Origin: Azorinus chamasolen
Taxonomy: Eukaryota; Mollusca; Bivalvia; Cardiida; Solecurtidae
DNA: 64,000 nt
Reading direction: 5' to 3'
Assembly: GCA_963576725.1 (NCBI GenBank)
Contig: OY755252.1
Location: 29,529,078 to 29,593,077, forward strand
Below, piece after piece: positions 33,218-44,766 of the stretch; position 1 is the stretch's first letter, and every line of letters starts with the position of its first letter. The translations under genes and the position numbers were made by a program. Below the pieces are notes generated by a model, which had not been told where the DNA came from, made no database searches, and was given only the letters and a program-made list of their open reading frames with translations.

Positions 33218-34864
33218 TACCACCCTTTTGAAAAAATGGAGGTATATTGCTTTGCACATATCGGTAGGTCGGTAGATCGATGGTTTCCGAACAATAACTA
33301 ATAAACGACTTGGCATAGAATCTTCAAACTTGCTGTGGTGGTTGGTCATGACAAGTAGATGACCCCTAATGTTTTTGTGGTCACTAGGTCAAAGGTCAAG
33401 GTCACAATGACCTAAAATGGTGAAATAGTTTCCTATCAATAACTGCTCAAGGGTTTGGCTTGGGATCTTCAAACTTGCTGTGGTGGTTGGTCATGACCAC
33501 TAGATGACTCCTATTGTTTTTGAGGTCCTTAGGTCAAGGTCACCATGACTTAAACTGGTTAAATGGTTTCAGATCAATAACTGCTCAAGGGTTTAGCATA
33601 AAATCTTTAAACTTGCTGTGGTCGTTGGTCATGACCACTGGATGACCCCTATTGTTTTTGAGGTCACTAGGTCAAAGGTCAAGGTCACCATGACCTTAAC
33701 TGGTAAAATGGTTTCTGATCAATAACTGCTCAAGGGTTTGGCTGAGAATCTTCAGATTTCCTTAGGTGGTTGGTAATGACAATTAGATGAGCCCTGTTGT
33801 TTTTGAGCTTACTAGGTCAAAGGTCAAGGTCACCAGGTCCTTAACTTGTGAAATGTTTTTAGATCAATAAATGATCAGTGGTTTGGCTTAGGATCTTCAA
33901 ACTTGCTGCGGTAGTTGGTCATGACCACTGGATGACCTCTATTGTTTTTAAAGGTCACTAGGTCAAAGGCCAAGGTCACTATGACTTTAACTGGTAAAAT
34001 GGTTTCTGATCAATAACTGCTCAAGGGTTTGACTTAAGATCTTCAAATGTGCTTAGGTGGTTGGTCATGACAACTAGATGAGCCCTGTTGTGTTTTTAGG
34101 TCACTAGGTCAAATGTCAAGGTCACCATGACCTTAACTGGTGAAATGGTTTGCGATCAATAACTGCTCAAGGGCTTGGCTTAGGATCTTCCAACTTGCTG
34201 TGGTGGTTGGTCATGACAACTAGATGAGCCCTGTTGTTTTTGAGATCACTAGGTCAAAGATCAAGGTCACCATGACCTTAAATGGTGAAATGGTTTGTGA
34301 TTAATAACTGCTCAAAGGTTTGGCTTAGGATCTTCAAACTTGCTGTTGTGGTTGGTCATGACCACTTGATGACCCCTATTGTTTTTGAGGTCCTTAGGTC
34401 AAAGGTCAAGGTCACCATGACCTTAACTGGTAAAATAGTTTCCAATCAATAACTGCTCAAGGGTTCGGCTTAGGATCTTCAAACTTGCTGTGTTAGTTGG
34501 TCATGACAACTAGATGACCCTGATTGATTTTGAGGTCACTAGGTCAAAGGTCAAGGTCATCATGACCTTAATTGATGAAATGGTTTCCAATTAATAACTG
34601 CTCAATGGTTTGGTTCGGGATCTTCAAACTTGCTGTTGCAGTTGGTTGTGACCACTAGATGACACCTATAGTTGTTGAGGTCACTAGGTCAAAGGTCAAG
34701 GTCACCATGACCTTAACTTGCCAAATGTTTTCAGATCAATAAATGATCAGTGGTTTGGCTTAGTATCTTCAAAGTTGCTTAGGTGATTAGTCATGACCAC
34801 TAGATGACCTCTATAGTTGAGGTCACTAGATCAAAGGTCAGGGGATCTGGGGATATACTTGTTT
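33216..34864 (+). mobile_element. Helentron-like element, TATACCACC family, ~145 bp tandem core
   Basis: 5' hairpin TATACCACCCTTTTG with GGAGGTATA. About eleven tandem units with landmark GGTCACTAGGTCAAAGGTCA and TCAATAACTGCTCAAGGGTT. 3' tail GGGATATACTTGTTTT. It starts where the previous element ends, so the two are back to back. Confidence 0.78.
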
Positions 34865-35436
34865 TACAAACATCTCTTGTTTTATATAATATCACTTTCA
34901 GATCTGAAGTACAATTTAGAAAATGTCAACACTTATAAGGCATATTGAATCAAAGAAAGTTTGAAAATATGCGTATCATGTACCATACGTGGTACTTGTT
35001 TTTGTTTTGACAAAAAGTTGGAATCAGATCTATATCATGTCAAAAGCAAAGAGAACAGACGATGATCAGTCAACTCAAAGATTGGAGCCTTCTGATCTAA
35101 GTCTACTGTATTTGTAAATGTGTGAAAAAATGTTCCTATGGAACAAATGCTCAATTTATCGCAATTGTTCAAAGAATTGACCTTTACAGAGGCGTAGAAG
35201 GGCATATTTATGGATGAAAGGGTTAATAAATGTTCATAAACTAAATAGTCAGAAGTGATTATAGAATTTCATATACATGGACTAGGCTAGTATATGCTTG
35301 AATTATAAATATTCTTCAGTATGGATACAGATGATTGGTTTGGGGATGTATGCCAAATGATAGATGATGCATAGCCATCTGACAGCAATGCAGTTATATA
35401 CATTTTAAAGTGTTTGACAGCACGACTAATTTACAG
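34865..35436 (+). other. intron with a decayed AACAGAG hairpin
   Basis: 35041-35120 is a worn copy of the MITE hairpin (AGAACAGACGATGATCAGTC / CTGATCTAAGTCTACTGT), followed by GTTCCTATGGAACAAATGCT. Nothing else is identified. Confidence 0.45.
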
Positions 35437-35494
35437 CAAGGGGATGAAATTGTTTACGCTTATGATGATGCAAGCCACATGGTGGAGAAGAAAG
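35437..35494 (+). CDS. candidate exon of the nested gene
   Basis: 58 nt between GACTAATTTACAG and GTAAATAAT. Phase 0 reads QGDEIVYAYDDASHMVEKK plus one base; another frame is open but gives Met/Trp-rich unlikely text. It fits a nested-gene model only if one exon (phase 1 to 0) is missing on each side. Family not recognised. Confidence 0.45.
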
Positions 35495-35519
35495 GTAAAT
35501 AATTATACAATTTTACCAT

Positions 35520-35930
35520 AGCATTTCTCTCATTTGCATTTCTTAAAGAATCTGGATCTGTGTAGAACTGGTTGTGATGGCACCCGAAGGAAAATTCTTT
35601 AAACATCTTCTCCAAAACAGTGGCCAGAACTGAATGATATTTGACAGAAAAACTCTTCCTGTGACGCTTTCCAAAACAGTTTGTCCAATTGGAATGGTAT
35701 TTTGAAGGAGTAGTTGCCTCATGACCCTTTATCAAAATTGCTTAAGTTATGCTAATCATACCAGGGACCGGGCTAAACTTAGAAAACTAAAATTCTTCTC
35801 AAAAACTGGTGGTTCAGTTTGAATGGTATTTCGTAGGAATAGCGTTTTATAATCTCTCTACCAAAATTACTAAAATCAAGTACCACAAAAGGTAAGATTT
35901 GTCCTTCAAATCTATACATCGGTCTACCTA
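35520..35930 (-). repeat. degenerate repeat with TTTGAATGGTATTTC units
   Basis: Units around CAAAACAGT.TGTCCAATTG, GAATGGTATTTTGAAGGAGT, and GAATGGTATTTCGTAGGAAT recur about every 120 bp (35560, 35680, 35810). Probably another tandem-core element. Borders not determined. Confidence 0.5.
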
Positions 35931-35984
35931 AGCCTTATGTCGCACTTTGAGTATATACATTGGTATGTGCATTTGGATTTTTCA

Positions 35985-36190
35985 TGTAAGGAAGCATTTA
36001 AGCTGGCTCGAGATAGGTCGGTGGTTCTACCCGGATGTTCTGTGCTCGAAACAATGCAATATGTTCTGTGCGCAGAGAACCTCTGGGGTCTGGGAACCTC
36101 TGGGGTCTTCCTCCACCTGTTATTAGCTGAACATCATGATATGACTGAAATACTGTTAAAGCGGTGTAAAACCTGATAAAACCAAACCAA
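35985..36190 (+). mobile_element. SINE-like fragment
   Basis: GGTCGGTGGTTCTACCCGGA, GTCTTCCTCCACCTGTTATTA, CTGAAATACTGTTAAAGCGG and GTAAAACC...AAACCAAACCAAAC at the end match a molluscan SINE 3' half. Internal duplication of GGGAACCTCTGGGGTCT at about 36075-36110. A related copy is at 57897. Confidence 0.7.
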
Positions 36191-36443
36191 ACTTTATGTT
36201 GCACATTTAATATATGCATCGGTCTACCTAATCCTTACGTCATACTTTGAATATATACGTCGGTCCACCTAATCCATACGTTGTCCTTAAAATATATACA
36301 TCTGGCATAAACGAATGTTTTGGATATGGCACAAACTGTAGAATCTATATTTAGTCTATAAACAAACAAAGCAGACTCTTTCAGATTTGTCCTACTGAAG
36401 CTGTCTGATATTTTTCTACTCTGTACTGTGCAAAGGCGTTTAA

Positions 36444-36633
36444 CCCTTTACACCATAAACATGCCTTTCTTCGACTTTGCAAATCGGGTAGACCCAGATC
36501 AGATGGCTCGTATAGGAGCTGGTTGATCAAAATCTGTTCTGTTTGCTAGATGATATAATTATGTCTCCCCCATTTATGGGGAGATATATTGTTTTTGCCA
36601 GAGTTGTCTGTCTGTCCGTCCGTCCGTCCGTCC

Positions 36634-36676
<43 letters not shown>

Positions 36677-37862
36677 ACAAACTTGTGTCGCGCGTATCTC
36701 TGAAACCAGTTGGGCTAGAGTCACCAAACTTCACAGGAATGTTCACCAGCATGAGTTGTTGTGCACCTGGGTTTTTTGAATTGTCTCCCTTTGATAACTT
36801 AGGAGTTATTGCCCCTGATGACTTAAAATTAGAAGAACTTTGTGTCGCGCGTATCTCTGAAACAGCTAGTACTAGAGTCACCAAACTTCACAGGAATGTT
36901 CACCAGCATGAGTTGTTGTGCACCTATGGTTTTTGAATTGTCTCCCCCTGATAATTCTTGAGTTGTTGCCCCTGATATGAATACTTAAATTTATACAAAC
37001 TTTGTGTCGCGCGTATCTCTGAAACCAGTAGGGCTAGAGTCACCAAACTTCACAGGATTGTTCACTAGCATAAGTTGTTTTGCTCTTGGGTTTTTGAATT
37101 GTCTCCCCCTGTTAACTTTGGAGTTACTGCCCCTGATGACTTAAAATTAGACAAAATGTACTTGGTGTCATGCATATCTTTAAAACCACTAGGGCTAGAG
37201 TCACCAAACTTCACAGGAATGTTGACCAGCATGAGTTGTTGTGTACCTGGGTTTTTTAATTGTCTACCCTGATAATTCTTGAGTTACTGCCCCTGATATG
37301 ATAACTTAAAATTAGAGAAACTTTGTGCTGCATGTATCTCTGAAACCAGTAGGGCTAGAGTCACCAAACTTCACAGGAATGTTCACCAGCATGAGTTTTT
37401 GTGCATCTGGGTTTTTTAATTGTCTCCCCCTGATAACTTTGGAGTTACTGCCCCTTATGACTTAAAATAAGAGAAACTTTACTTTGTGTCACATTTATCT
37501 CTGAAACCACTAGTACTAGAGTCACCAAACTTCACAAGAATGTTGACTAGCATGTGCTTTTGTGTACCTGGAGCTTTTGAATTGTCTCCCCCTGACAATG
37601 TTGGAGTTATTGCCCCTGATGACTTAAAAATTAGACCCTGATAAGTTTGGAGTTACAGACATTACACTTGTGAATTGGAAAGAGGTTGGGAGGGGGAGAC
37701 ATCTGTTTTTGTGACAAAACAAACCTCTAGTTTAGATATGATTCTATATTTTCAACCATATCCAAAACTTCATGTGTATTTTTGCTATTATAACAAATTG
37801 ATCTAATTAATATTCATGATGTCATTATTTCTTATATGAATATTCATGGAGGAAAGAGTAAA
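36444..37862 (+). mobile_element. TTAA MITE split by a Helentron-like insertion
   Basis: TTAA-CCCTTTACACC at 36440, hairpin 36477-36547 (GTAGACCCAGATCAGATGGC / AAAATCTGTTCTGTTTGC). The right half resumes at about 37733 (TATTATAACAAATTGATCTA ... ATTCATGGAGGAAAGAG). The GTCTCCCC element 36561-37732 lies between. Confidence 0.65.
36561..37732 (+). mobile_element. Helentron-like element, GTCTCCCC family, microsatellite plus ~160 bp tandem core
   Basis: 5' hairpin TGTCTCCCCCATTTATGGGGAGATAT in two arms (36562-36587), then a TCTG/TCCG microsatellite (36606-36676), then about six units (landmark CTAGAGTCACCAAACTTCAC, TGACTTAAAATTAGA). The 3' end GGGGGAGACA inverts the 5' arm and is followed by a CTGTTTTTGTGACAAAAC hairpin and CTCTAGTT, close to the Helitron CTRRT terminus. 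The frames over the microsatellite are not genes. Confidence 0.8.
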
Positions 37863-37964
37863 AGGCTTATCTAAGAGGTAAATGATTAAGGACAGAACAC
37901 TAAAATATAATGTTTTGGTAACCCTAACAAACAGTTTGGATCTGGATAGGTTTTATCCTTCAAA

Positions 37965-38130
37965 TCTATACACCGGTCGCGTGACTCAGTGGTAGAGCGT
38001 CGGCCTGCCGTATGGCATGTGCCCGTGGCAGGGGCATTCCAGTGATGCAGCATTATAACTTGTCTCAAGCGAGTACAGTCTGCAAATAACTGAAATACTG
38101 TTGGTCGGATGTAAAACCCAACTCACTCAC
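37965..38130 (+). mobile_element. decayed tRNA-derived SINE
   Basis: Box A-like GTGACTCAGTGGTAGAGCG at 37980, and tail CTGAAATACTGTTGGTCGG ... CCCAACTCACTCACTC. Box B is lost. Related to 29778-30025. Confidence 0.75.
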
Positions 38131-38734
38131 TCAAATCTATACATCGGTCTACCTCAGCCTTATTTCACACTTTCAGTATATACATGGGTCTACCTAATCC
38201 TTACGTCGTACTATGTATATATACATCAGTCCACCTAATCCATATGTGGTCCTTAAAATATATACATCTGGCATATAAACACAGAATGTTTTTGCCGTAG
38301 CAGGAACTGCAGAATCAAATTTAGTCTATAAACAAAGCAGACCCTATCAGATTGATTCTACAGAAGCTGTCTGATCTTTGTCTGCCCTGTATATAAATGC
38401 GCTTAAAGACGTTAAACAGTTTAGATCTGGGTAAGATGCTGAGTAACTTGACTGCCCTAATCCGAAGGTTTTTGGAAAGAAGCGCAAAATTGATGCAGAG
38501 GATAATTGTGCATTGTCTTATAAGGCTTAACGCACAACTCAATGAATATTCATGTAAGAAATAGTGACATCATGAATATTAAATGAATTACTTTTTTAAT
38601 GGCACAAGTCATGGACAAGGGAATGTTTGGCCATAGGATCATATCTATATCATTTTAAAAGCAAATAGAGCAGACCCTGATCAAGCAGTTCTTACAGGAA
38701 TAATCTGATCTGTGTCTACTCTGTTTGCAAGGTG
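38131..38734 (+). repeat. two MITE hairpins and duplicated 'tacatcggtctacct' text
   Basis: Hairpins at 38332-38392 (AGCAGACCCTATCAGATT / CTGATCTTTGTCTGCC) and 38661-38729 (GCAAATAGAGCAGACCCTGA / GTCTACTCTGTTTGC). 38125-38290 repeats 35925-36310 (TATACATCGGTCTACCT, AATCCATA, ATATATACATCTGGCATA), so a segment around the SINEs has been duplicated. Confidence 0.65.
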
Positions 38735-39092
38735 TAGATTAAAGGGATAATACAATAAAATTTGGTCATGGCAGAAACTGTAGAATCAGATATATATTAC
38801 TCTACAAGCAAACTGATCAGATCCAGATCAGACTGTTCCTACTGACATTAAAACGGCTATTTACCAGCTGAATTTCTATGATGGCTTAGGTACACAGGAT
38901 TATTTGGTATTGGTAGATTAAAGGGATAATACAATAAAATTTGGTCATGGCAGAAACTGTAGAATCAGATATATACTACTCTACAAGCAAACTGATCAGA
39001 TCCAGATCAGACTGTTCCTACTGACATTAAAAGGGCTATTTACCAGCTGAATTTCTATGATGGCTTAGGTACACAGGATTATTTGGTATTGG
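38735..39092 (+). repeat. 179-bp recent tandem duplication
   Basis: 38735-38913 and 38914-39092 differ at only two positions that I can see (ATATT/ATACT and ACGG/AGGG). Each contains half of an AACAGAG-type hairpin (CAGATCCAGATCAGACTGTT). Confidence 0.93.
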
Positions 39093-39475
39093 TAGAAACT
39101 GCGGAAACAGATCTATTGTATGACCGTAAGCAAGATGTCTCATATGGGTCTACTGTGTTTGCAAAGGTGTGAAAAACATGTTTATATGAGGGAAAGGTTT
39201 ATAGATTGAATTAGAACACAGATTGGTATCAGTTGTTTATATGAGGGAAATGGTTAAAGAATGAATACATTACTGTTGTGTCACAGATTAATACCAGTCT
39301 TAAATAAGACATGAACAGAAGCCCAGATTAGATATAAGTGAATTAAAGTAGTTTCAATAATATCTACTTTATTTCTCCACCAAAACCTATGTTGGGATCA
39401 CCATTTAAGTGTCAGCCCTTACAGACAGTTCTAAACATAGAGTTTGGTGTAGAAATATATATATCAGTACTTTAA

Positions 39476-39861
39476 CCCTTATCCAATAGTTATGCCTTTC
39501 TACACATTTGCAAACAGAGTAGATCCAGACATTTAGGAACAGTCTGATCAGGGTCTGCTCCGTTTGCTTGTGACATAATATTGGTATGATTATACAGATT
39601 ATGCCTTGGCCAAAAATTCCAGTCTCCTTGTACTATTATAACAACTCGATCAAATTAACCCATTCGCTGATAGGCTACTTTTAGTTTGAATAGATCAATT
39701 AGAAAAATTATTTTTTAGAATTCCTACGGAACAAATGCTCTATTTATCACAATTGTTTCAATAAGTGGCTTTTGCAGAGGCATCAACAGGTGTCAACATA
39801 AGAAATGGGTTGATATTCATGACATCATTATTTCTTACGTGCATATTCATGGAGTAAAGGG
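39476..39861 (+). mobile_element. TTAA MITE with AACAGAG hairpin
   Basis: TTAA at 39472-39475 and 39862-39865, ends CCCTTATCC and GGAGTAAAGGG. Hairpin 39510-39567 has a shortened loop region. Internal TTCCTACGGAACAAATGCTC and ATTCATGGAGTAAAGG also occur in other copies. Confidence 0.75.
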
Positions 39862-39865
39862 TTAA

Positions 39866-40212
39866 ATGTACAAATCTATCTAAAACTGTGCATTTAAAGA
39901 TGCAGTCTATTTAAATATGCTAGGTTAAACATGTTTTAGCTAGACAGATTAACTCTTTGCATTCGAAGTAATTGCACTCTGCTTCAATGTTAAAGTTAAA
40001 TTTTCTTCCAATTTTTCTGAAAAATAAATTTACAGTCCTTACAAGTTGCCATGTTACAGGTTGTCTCATTTAGAACCAAACTGTTAGCCTTTATAATTAC
40101 ATTTTTGCAGTTGTTTGTTTGGAACAAAATGTTCTATTGCTTTAAAATGTGGTGTTTGCTTTTACTCATGTAAGAAATAATGATATCATCCTGTATTATC
40201 CATATTAATTTT
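39866..40212 (+). other. intron, no feature recognised
   Basis: Nothing seen beyond AT-rich unique sequence. Confidence 0.4.
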
Positions 40213-41530
40213 TAGCTCACCTGAGCAAAGCTCAGGGTGAGCTTTTGGGAGACTTGAATGTCCTTCGTCCGTCGTGTGTCGTCAACAATTTGCTTGTGAA
40301 CACTCTAGTGGTCACAATTGTAGTCTAATCTTTATGAAACATGGTCAGAATGAATGTCTTGATAAAATCTCGGACGAAATCGAAAGTGGGTCAAGTGGAG
40401 TTAAAAACTAGGTCACTAGGTCAAATAGTAGGAAAACCTTGTGAACCTTCCACAGGTCACATTTTTTTGCCATATTTTCATAACACTTGAAAATGGGTTA
40501 TGTGGGTTATGTGGGGTAAAGAACTAGGTCACTAGGTCAAACAGTAGAAAAACCTTGTGAACACTCTAGTGGTCACAAATTTTAGTCCAATCTTCATGAA
40601 ACTTGGTCAGAATGAATGTCTTGATAAAATCTCGGACGAGTTCGAAAGTGGGTCAAGTAGAGCTAAAAACTAGGTCACTAGGTCAAACAGTAGAAAAACC
40701 TTGTGAACTCTCTAGTGGTCACAATTTTAGTCCAATTTTCATGAAACTTGGTCAGAACGAATGTCTTGATAAATTCTCGGAGGAGTTTAAAAGTATGTTA
40801 AGTGGAGTTAAAAACTAGGTCACTAGGTCAAACATAAAAACCTTGTAATCACTAGTGGTCACAATTTTTGTTTAATCTTCATGAAACTTAGTCATAATGA
40901 TTGTCTTGATAAAATCTCAAACGAGTGTGAAAGTGGGTTATGTGGGGTTAAAAACTAGGTCACTAGGTCAAATAGTACGAAAACCTTGTGAACACTCTAG
41001 AGGTCACATTTATAGTCAAATCTTCATGAAATATGGTCAGAATGATTGTCCTAATAAAATCTTGGACAAGTTTGAAAGTGGGTTATGTGAGGTCAAAAAG
41101 TAGGTCAATGGGTCATATCTTAGAGAAATCTAGTTTACACTCCAGTGGCCACATGTTTAGCCCAGTCTTCCTCAAACTTGCTCAGAGTGTTTGTCTTGGT
41201 GATATCAAGGTTGAGTGTGATCATAGGTTGGGTGGGAATAAAAAGTAGGTCAGTAGGTCAAATCTTAGAGAAATATATTACTTTAGAGAGTACATTTTTT
41301 GCTCAATCTTCATTGGTCAGAATCATTGTCTTGATAAAATCAATATACTAAATCTTTGAAAATCTTGCTCTGCAGAACCACTGCTAATGATCCACTGCTC
41401 ATGATCCACTATCAACATTGTTCATATATTGTCTCTTAGGTCAATATTGACCCTACCCATGGGCTACCCTGCAAAATTTTAAATCTATGGTAATCAGGTG
41501 AGCGATTAAGGGCCATCTTGGCCCTCTTGT
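40213..41530 (+). mobile_element. Helentron-like element, AGCTCACC family, ~145 bp tandem core
   Basis: 5' hairpin AGCTCACCTGAGC - AAA - GCTCAGGGTGAGCT. 3' end TCAGGTGAGC followed by AGGGCCATCTTGGCCCT hairpin and CTCTTGT. The core has about seven units (ACACTCTAGTGGTCACA, CTTGATAAAATCTCGGACGA, AACTAGGTCACTAGGTCAAA). The core is unrelated to that of 30894-32540 although the ends are the same. Plus-strand frames of 68-71 codons are core translations. Confidence 0.82.
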
Positions 41531-41702
41531 ATTAATTGTTACAATAGCACATGGACTGAGGAAATTGTGGTCATGGCAGAAACTGTAGAATCATATCTGT
41601 TTTGTGAATAAGCAAACATATATTCTCTTTTCTGTCATACAATCTTACATAAATTGTCATATGGTAACAATAAAATGCACAAAAAATGCACCTGTTTTTC
41701 AG

Positions 41703-41748
41703 CTGTTGATGAGAACTCCTCTGAATGGTCCATCAACCATATTAATAG
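41703..41748 (+). CDS. exon of the candidate nested gene
   Basis: Acceptor TGCACCTGTTTTTCAG is excellent; donor GTGACA. Phase 0 reads LLMRTPLNGPSTILI plus one base and continues in phase through the next two exons to a stop. The alternative frame (VDENSSEWSINHINR) stops just after the 44403 junction, so I prefer the first. Short conserved-looking text, but I do not recognise the family. Confidence 0.6.
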
Positions 41749-41878
41749 GTGACAAACCATAGAACATGCTGGGTGAATGAATAAAGTAGAATCCAGACAG
41801 AAAAGTGAAGGAAAACTTCAGTGGGCACTACCATTCGTGTTCTAAGTCGTACCAGATAACAATGATCTGTCTCTACAG

Positions 41879-41893
41879 GCTTTCTCATCCAAG
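41879..41893 (+). CDS. 15-nt microexon of the candidate nested gene
   Basis: GCTTTCTCATCCAAG is bounded by AATGATCTGTCTCTACAG and GTAAGAATT, both near-consensus. Entered in phase 1 it adds GFLIQ and leaves in phase 1, so it can be skipped without a frame change. The strong flanking sites are the evidence; so short an exon would be missed by most gene finders. Confidence 0.6.
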
Positions 41894-42043
41894 GTAAGAA
41901 TTCAGAATGCAGTAAAATCTAATCTATTTTAAGTTTTAACATGAAAAAGGTCATGAATACTTATTAGCTAAATTTTAATAATGATCTCTGTACATTGGAT
42001 TGTTTGGTTATGGCAGAAATCCTAGAGTCTAATCTATTATAAT

Positions 42044-42960
42044 TAGCTCACCTGAGCCGAAGGCTCAGGGTGAGCTATTGTGACGCGATCCGTCCACATT
42101 TTCAAACGGCATCTCCTCTGAAACTGCTGACCCGATTTTAACCAGAAGCATCAGTGGCTAGGGGGGAACGAAATGTTCACATTATGACCCCGGATAAAAA
42201 ATGGCCCCGCCCAAGGGCTTATCAGTTTTTCATAGGAAAATCTTTAAAAAAGCATGATCTTATGTCCTCTACAAAGATTGTTCAAATTGTGATCCCCGGA
42301 CCAAAAATGGCCCCGCCCAATGGCTTATCAGTTTTTCATAGGAAACTCTTTAAAAAATATTCTCCTCGGAAACTGTTAGGCCTAGACCTTTGATATTTGG
42401 TATGTAGCATGATCAAATGGTCCTCTACAAAGATCGTTCAAATTATGACTCCTGGGTCAAAAATGGCCCCGCCCAAGTGCTTATCAGTTTTTCTTAGGAA
42501 AATCTTTAAAAATCTTCTTCTCTGAAACTGTAAGGCCTAGACCTTTGGTATTTGGTATGTAGCATGATCTATTATCCTCTACAAAGATTGTTCAAATTGT
42601 GATCCCCGGACCAAAAATGGCATCGCCCAAGGGCTTATCAGTTGTTCATAAGAAAATCTTTAAAAATCTTCTGAAACTGTAAGGCCAAGACCTTTGATGT
42701 CTGGTATGTAACGTAAACATGATCTAATGGTCCTCTACAAATATGTAGCTTTGGCTTGTGGTCCTCTGACAAGAATGTTCAACTTACGATCCTGACCACT
42801 TGGCGAAACTTGGCCCTGCCTTGGGGCTTACCAGGTTTTCATAGGACAAGTATGAAATATTATTTTTCTCTGAAACCATAAGGCTTTGCCTTGTTGTTCT
42901 CTACCAAGGTGTACAAGGTTATCTCAAGTGAGCGCTACAGGGCCTCATGACCCTCTTGTT
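42044..42960 (+). mobile_element. Helentron-like element, AGCTCACC family, third core type
   Basis: 5' hairpin AGCTCACCTGAGCCGAAG / GGCTCAGGGTGAGCT. 3' end CTCAAGTGAGC, AGGGCCTCATGACCCT hairpin, CTCTTGTT. The core has about four units (GGCCCCGCCCAAGGGCTTAT, CATAGGAAAATCTTTAAAAA) related to the 30894 core. Confidence 0.8.
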
Positions 42961-43217
42961 TTATAATGATGAATGTTTGTATCATGAGATATTGAAGTAT
43001 TGCAAATTGAATGGTACATGTTTCAAAAATACTAGTTGCCATGGTAATTGAATTGTGGACTCCCGATTGGTTACAATTTAGACATTGTTTGACCAAATTT
43101 AGAAGTTGTTTGATTTTGCTGAAAAATTGTATGTCAGGATGTTTTGGTACTCATAATTGATTGGTAGGTGGTTTCATAATATTGGCTGCCATGGTAATTG
43201 ATCGGTCGAAATTAAAA
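42961..43217 (+). other. intron, no feature recognised
   Basis: Unique-looking; GCCATGGTAATTGA occurs twice (43037, 43188). Confidence 0.4.
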
Positions 43218-44288
43218 TGATGACTTAAAATTAGAAAAACTTTGTGTCGCGCGTATCTCTGAAACCGCTAGTACTAGAGTCACCAAACTTCACAGGATGG
43301 TTCACCAGCATGAGTTGGTAGTGCACCTATATTTTTGAATTGTCTTCCCCTGATAATTCTTGAGTTGTTGCCCCTGATATGAACACTTAAATTTATACAA
43401 ACTTTGTGTCGCGCATATCTCTGAAACCAGTAGGGCTAGAGTCACCAAACTTCACAGGATTGTTCCCTAGCTTGAGTTGTTTTGCTCTTGGGGTTTTTGA
43501 ATTGTCTCCCCCTGTTAACTTTGGAGTTACTGCCCCTGATGACTTAAAATTAGACAAACTTTACTTAGTGTGGTGCATATCTCTGAAAACACTAGGGCTA
43601 GAGTAACCAAATTTCACAGGAATGTTGAACAGCATAGGTTGTTGTGCACCTGGGATTTTTGAATTGTCTCCCCTTGATAACTTTGGAGTTATTGCCCCTG
43701 ATATAATTACTGAAAATTAGAGAAAATTTGTGTCATGCATATCTTTAAAACCATTAGAGCTAGAGTCACCAAACTTCACAGGAATGTTGACCAGCATGAG
43801 TTGTTGTGCACCTGGTTTTTTAATTGTCTCCCCTGATAATTCTTGAGTTATTGCTCCTGATATTATAACTTAAAATTAGAGAAACTTGGTGCTGCACGTA
43901 TCTCTGAAACCAGTTTGGTTAGAGTCACCAAACTTCACAGGAATGTTCACCAGCATGAGTTGTTGTGCATCTTTTAACTGTCCTCCCCTGATAACTTTGG
44001 AGTTACTGCCCCTTGTGACTTAAAATAAGAGACACATTACTTTGTGTCGTGTGTATCTCTGAAACCACTAGTACTAGAGTCACCAAACGTCACAGGAATG
44101 TTGACCAGCATGTGTTGTTGTGTAGCCCGGGTTTGTGAATTGTCTCCTCCTGATAATGTTGGAGTTATTGCCCCTGATGACTTAAAATTATACCCTGATA
44201 AGTTTGGAGTTACAGACATTACACTTGTGTATTGAAAGAGGATGTTAGGGGGAGACATCTGTTTTTGTGACAAAAACAGACTCTAGTT
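43218..44288 (+). mobile_element. Helentron-like element, GTCTCCCC family, 5'-truncated
   Basis: Same core units as 36690-37640 and the same end: GGGGGAGACA, the perfect hairpin CTGTTTTTGTGACAAAAACAG, then ACTCTAGTT. The 5' hairpin and microsatellite are missing, as expected of a truncated copy. Confidence 0.8.
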
Positions 44289-44402
44289 CTAGTTTGTAGA
44301 TGTACTTATAGTGTCAGCTGGCCTATTAGCAAAGTGAATAATATAGGGCAATGAATACAATCTTGTTTACATTTAAACCTGTAAAATGTTTTCTTTTTTC
44401 AG

Positions 44403-44512
44403 GTAACAAGACGATAATACAGTTTCTGGAAGAGAGGAGCCTACCTTTTTGGAACCAGTTTGCATTCCAACAACAGTACAGAAGACATGTGCCAAAACGT
44501 TCAATCAAATGA
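44403..44512 (+). CDS. terminal exon of the candidate nested gene
   Basis: Acceptor ATGTTTTCTTTTTTCAG. Entered in phase 1 it encodes NKTIIQFLEERSLPFWNQFA followed by FQQQYRRHVPKRSIK and a TGA at 44510. Joined to the two exons before it the tail reads TILIGFLIQGNKTIIQFLEE. Basic C-terminus, mixed hydrophobic/charged, no motif I can name. The next repeat (Penelope leader) begins within 70 bp, so the 3' UTR may be repeat-derived. Confidence 0.62.
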
Positions 44513-44574
44513 AAACTATTTGACATCAAACTGTTGTAGGCCTTCAGTCAATGTGTCTCCAACAATGTCAAAAG

Positions 44575-44766
44575 TACAAAAATGAGTCATGCAGGAAACG
44601 CCACATACAGAACAATAAGTCGTCCGAACAGCAACACAAGGGAACAGCAAATGTACATAACTATAAAAACAACAAGAGACGCACAAAGACAAAACAAACA
44701 TGCAATAGGGGGAAAATGGAAGTACCGCCTTGGAACGGTCAGTGACAAAAGTCACTGGGGGTCAAG
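44575..44766 (-). repeat. Penelope leader, second subfamily, minus strand
   Basis: Minus strand: CCCCCAGTGACTTTTGTCAC, GACCGTTCCAAGGCGGTACT, TTTGTCTTTGTGCGTCTCTT, GTGGCGTTTCCTGCATGACT. Contains the perfect 7-bp hairpin CAGTGAC-AAAA-GTCACTG. No RT is attached. Confidence 0.75.

Noticed and set aside
33216..34864. CRISPR-like array
   Set aside because: Units of ~145 bp have no short constant repeat with unique spacers and lie in a eukaryotic transposon.
36527..36936. TDRQ/SVCL-repeat proteins
   Set aside because: Translations of the TCTG microsatellite and tandem core of a repeat element.
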